From assembly GCA_001829395.1 (NCBI GenBank), contig MIBD01000089.1:1-7677 (forward strand): DNA of 7,677 bases, written 5' to 3'. The notes under the pieces were generated by a model, which searched no databases, was not told where the DNA came from, and saw nothing but the letters and a program-made list of their open reading frames with translations. The position numbers were made by a program, and so were the translations under genes. Each line of letters opens with the position of its first letter. The first letter of the stretch is position 1. Source of the stretch: Spirochaetes bacterium GWF1_49_6 (GTDB lineage: Bacteria; Spirochaetota; Brevinematia; Brevinematales; GWF1-51-8). This document shows positions 6,437-7,677 of this stretch, one piece after another.

Positions 6437-6985
6437 ATGGGTGAGGAACACGGGCATGGAAAGGTCAAGCTCGTACTGGGGGTGTTGTCCGCCGACCCCG
6501 GGATTATGCAGAAGATGCTCGGCGAAATGTCCGCGCAGTACGGGGAGATCGATTACCGGAGCGCGGATATTGCGTTCCATTATACCGGATACTATGACGA
6601 TGAGATGGGGGATGGGATTACCCGGATTTTTATCGCCTATAAGGCATTAATCGAACCGGACGAACTGGTGGAGATCAAGAAATTTACAAACCGTCTCGAA
6701 CTGCGGTATGCCGTGGACGGGAAACGCAAGGTGAATTTCGACCCGGGATACCTCGTACTGGGAAAGTTCCTGCTCGCGACGACGAAAGACCAACAGCACC
6801 GGATATATATCCGTGACGGGATATACGAGGAAGTCACCCTGTACTACCGTGATAAGGAATGGCGGTATTTCGAATGGACCTATCCCGATTACCGAAGCGA
6901 CGAGTACCGCGCTGTTTTTCAGGAGATCAGGCAAATCTATAAAAAGCAGTTATCCGGCACGGCAAAGGATTTATTACAAAGGTAG
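6437..6985 (+). CDS. DUF4416 family protein
   Basis: 182 aa, the usual length for the family, covering it end to end. Features I associate with DUF4416 are the opening V-K-L-V-L-G-V-L (10-17), the F-H-Y-T-G-Y-Y-D-D-E-M-G stretch (47-58), I-K-K-F-T-N-R-L-E (80-88), the V-N-F-D-P-G-Y-L segment (99-106), H-R-I-Y-I-R-D-G-I-Y-E-E-V-T-L (121-135) and W-T-Y-P-D-Y-R (147-153). No function is established. Some database entries call such proteins GTP-binding, but no P-loop is visible here. There is no signal peptide, so it is probably cytoplasmic, unlike its exported partner. It starts 3 bases after the WG-repeat stop and forms an operon with it. The conserved His, Asp and Tyr residues could suggest an enzyme or a nucleotide-binding role, but this is speculation. 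Confidence 0.9.
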   Translation: MGEEHGHGKVKLVLGVLSADPGIMQKMLGEMSAQYGEIDYRSADIAFHYTGYYDDEMGDGITRIFIAYKALIEPDELVEIKKFTNRLELRYAVDGKRKVNFDPGYLVLGKFLLATTKDQQHRIYIRDGIYEEVTLYYRDKEWRYFEWTYPDYRSDEYRAVFQEIRQIYKKQLSGTAKDLLQR

Positions 6986-7003
6986 TATATACTTGGTGTA
7001 TTG

Positions 7004-7040
7004 TCACTGCGATACCGCGCGAAGCGGGGCGAAGCAGTCG
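7004..7040 (+). repeat. REP-like nested palindrome
   Basis: The outer stem is ACTGC (7006-7010) with GCAGT (7034-7038). The inner stem is CCGC (7015-7018) with GCGG (7024-7027), closing a GCGAA loop. The overall plan, GTCA-(C/T)TGCGA...GCGAAGC...GCA-(G/A)T, recalls a small palindromic repeat that I know to be scattered between genes in many bacterial genomes. It is GC-rich against an AT-rich gap and lies 18 bases after the DUF4416 stop. It may act as a transcript end or mRNA 3' stabiliser. Only one copy is in the window, so its repetitive nature is not shown here. Confidence 0.5.
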
Positions 7041-7146
7041 ATGGGTTAACGAAGGCAGTTTATTAAGGGCGGTTCTAAAAACTATTAACATTTTTAACAT
7101 TAATAATGATATATCTTTAAAATACGCCCAATGGTCACTTCCTTGT

Positions 7147-7181
7147 CCTCTTTTCATTAATACCCAATTGTAGAAAAGAGG
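7147..7181. terminator. 9-bp inverted repeat between convergent genes, possible terminator
   Basis: CCTCTTTTC (7147-7155) and GAAAAGAGG (7173-7181) are perfect arms around a 17-base loop. The position between two convergent genes suits a bidirectional transcription end. However, neither side has a proper U-run after the stem, so a classic intrinsic terminator is not supported. It could instead be a protein-binding dyad. Confidence 0.3.
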
Positions 7182-7242
7182 GTTATAAGAAGTGCCCTTA
7201 AGAAAATTCGTCCGCCAACCGCAATAGTGTTAATAAATACAC

Positions 7243-7677
7243 CTACAGTTTCTTTTTAAATATCCCCTTCGCGGCCTTTATCGGCGGATTTCCGTGAGGG
7301 ACGTTAATCTGCATTTTACTGACAAACTCGATGTAAAGCACCGCGCGGTCGTCTTCGGCCTTGAGTTTGCCTGTAAAAGCGTCGACTTCGTTAATCAGCA
7401 AATCGACGAAGATATTCGGCGTAAGATGACTGTTCTCTTTTATAAAATCGATCATCCGTTCCGCCCCGTAGAGTTCGCCCGCGGAATTCCTCGATTCGAC
7501 GACCCCGTCGGTAAAAAATAACAGGCGGTCGCCCTCTTCGAGCCTGATGCAGGCGCTCCCGAATATGGCTTCCGGGAACACCCCGATTATAGTGCCCGGG
7601 GTTTGCAGGTGAATCACCTCCGATGTGGCGGGTTTATACAGCAGGACGGGATGATGTCCCGCGTTGGTATAACAAAA
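7243..7677 (-). CDS. RsbU/SpoIIE-type PP2C serine phosphatase, C-terminal part
   Basis: The 144 C-terminal residues are present; the N-terminus lies beyond the window edge. The frame is open to base 7677, so the internal GTG at 7615-7617 is not the real start. The visible PPM-type SpoIIE phosphatase features are Y-T-N-A-G-H-H-P-V-L-L-Y at the start of the fragment, G-D-R-L-L-F-F-T-D-G-V-V-E in the middle and E-D-D-R-A-V-L near the end. The aspartates in the last two are the family's metal ligands. Such proteins dephosphorylate anti-sigma-factor antagonists (STAS proteins) in partner-switching pathways. They usually carry sensor domains such as GAF, PAS, HAMP or receiver upstream, which cannot be seen here. 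A short basic tail (ends K-G-I-F-K-K-K-L) follows the domain. It converges on the DUF4416 gene and shares no operon with the other genes in view. Confidence 0.92.
   Translation of the reverse strand, partial: FCYTNAGHHPVLLYKPATSEVIHLQTPGTIIGVFPEAIFGSACIRLEEGDRLLFFTDGVVESRNSAGELYGAERMIDFIKENSHLTPNIFVDLLINEVDAFTGKLKAEDDRAVLYIEFVSKMQINVPHGNPPIKAAKGIFKKKL

Larger units (their letters stand above)
6986..7242. other. Convergent intergenic region, 257 bases
   Basis: It lies between the stops of the DUF4416 gene (+) and the phosphatase gene (-). It holds the REP-like palindrome (7004-7040), two tandem TTAACATT copies one base apart (7085-7092, 7094-7101), the 9-bp inverted repeat (7147-7181), and a longer imperfect inverted pair TTAAGGGC...GCCCTTAA (7063-7070, 7194-7201). 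I see no credible coding frame or tRNA in it. Confidence 0.6.

Noticed and set aside
7243..7617. A complete 124-aa protein starting at the GTG at 7615-7617
   Set aside because: The frame stays open to the window edge and the upstream residues encode the conserved T-N-A-G-H-H-P-V-L-L-Y phosphatase segment, so the gene is partial.

Overview
The window carries part of a bacterial chemotaxis locus on the minus strand, followed by a divergent plus-strand pair and the end of another minus-strand regulatory gene. Genes are dense, genic GC is moderate and intergenic gaps are AT-rich. The mix of cheR-cheB, cheA, a secreted WG-repeat protein, a DUF4416 protein and an RsbU-type phosphatase would suit a free-living or uncultivated spirochaete-like bacterium. 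No rRNA or other phylogenetic marker is present, so that placement is weak inference.

Layout: (1) 1-460 (-) is the N-terminal phosphotransfer (Hpt/P1) domain of CheA, cut by the window edge. It has its own candidate promoter in the 95-base gap after cheB. (2) 556-1686 (-) is cheB and 1673-2500 (-) is cheR. They overlap by 14 bases. cheR begins at a TTG codon with a strong ribosome binding site and has a good promoter just upstream. (3) 2621-3508 (-) and 3508-4296 (-) are two translationally coupled genes (TGATG overlap). The first encodes an unrecognised, mostly helical protein. The second reads as a tandem duplication of a degenerate YjbQ/UPF0047-like fold. (4) 4439-6433 (+) encodes a secreted WG-repeat protein with an SH3b-like domain and an unrecognised C-terminal region. 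It is followed after 3 bases by a DUF4416 gene (6437-6985 +). (5) 6986-7242 is a convergent intergenic region with a REP-like nested palindrome and a 9-bp hairpin. (6) 7243-7677 (-) is the C-terminal part of an RsbU/SpoIIE-type PP2C phosphatase.

CheR methylates and CheB demethylates or deamidates chemoreceptors, while CheA phosphorylates CheB (and CheY, not in the window). This gives sensory adaptation. The two-gene module upstream of cheR is co-oriented with the che genes but has its own promoter. Its -35 box lies back to back with that of the divergent WG-repeat gene. The best candidate for something undescribed is this module: a double-YjbQ-like protein, in which each half keeps different parts of the family signature, paired with a helical partner beside the chemotaxis adaptation genes.
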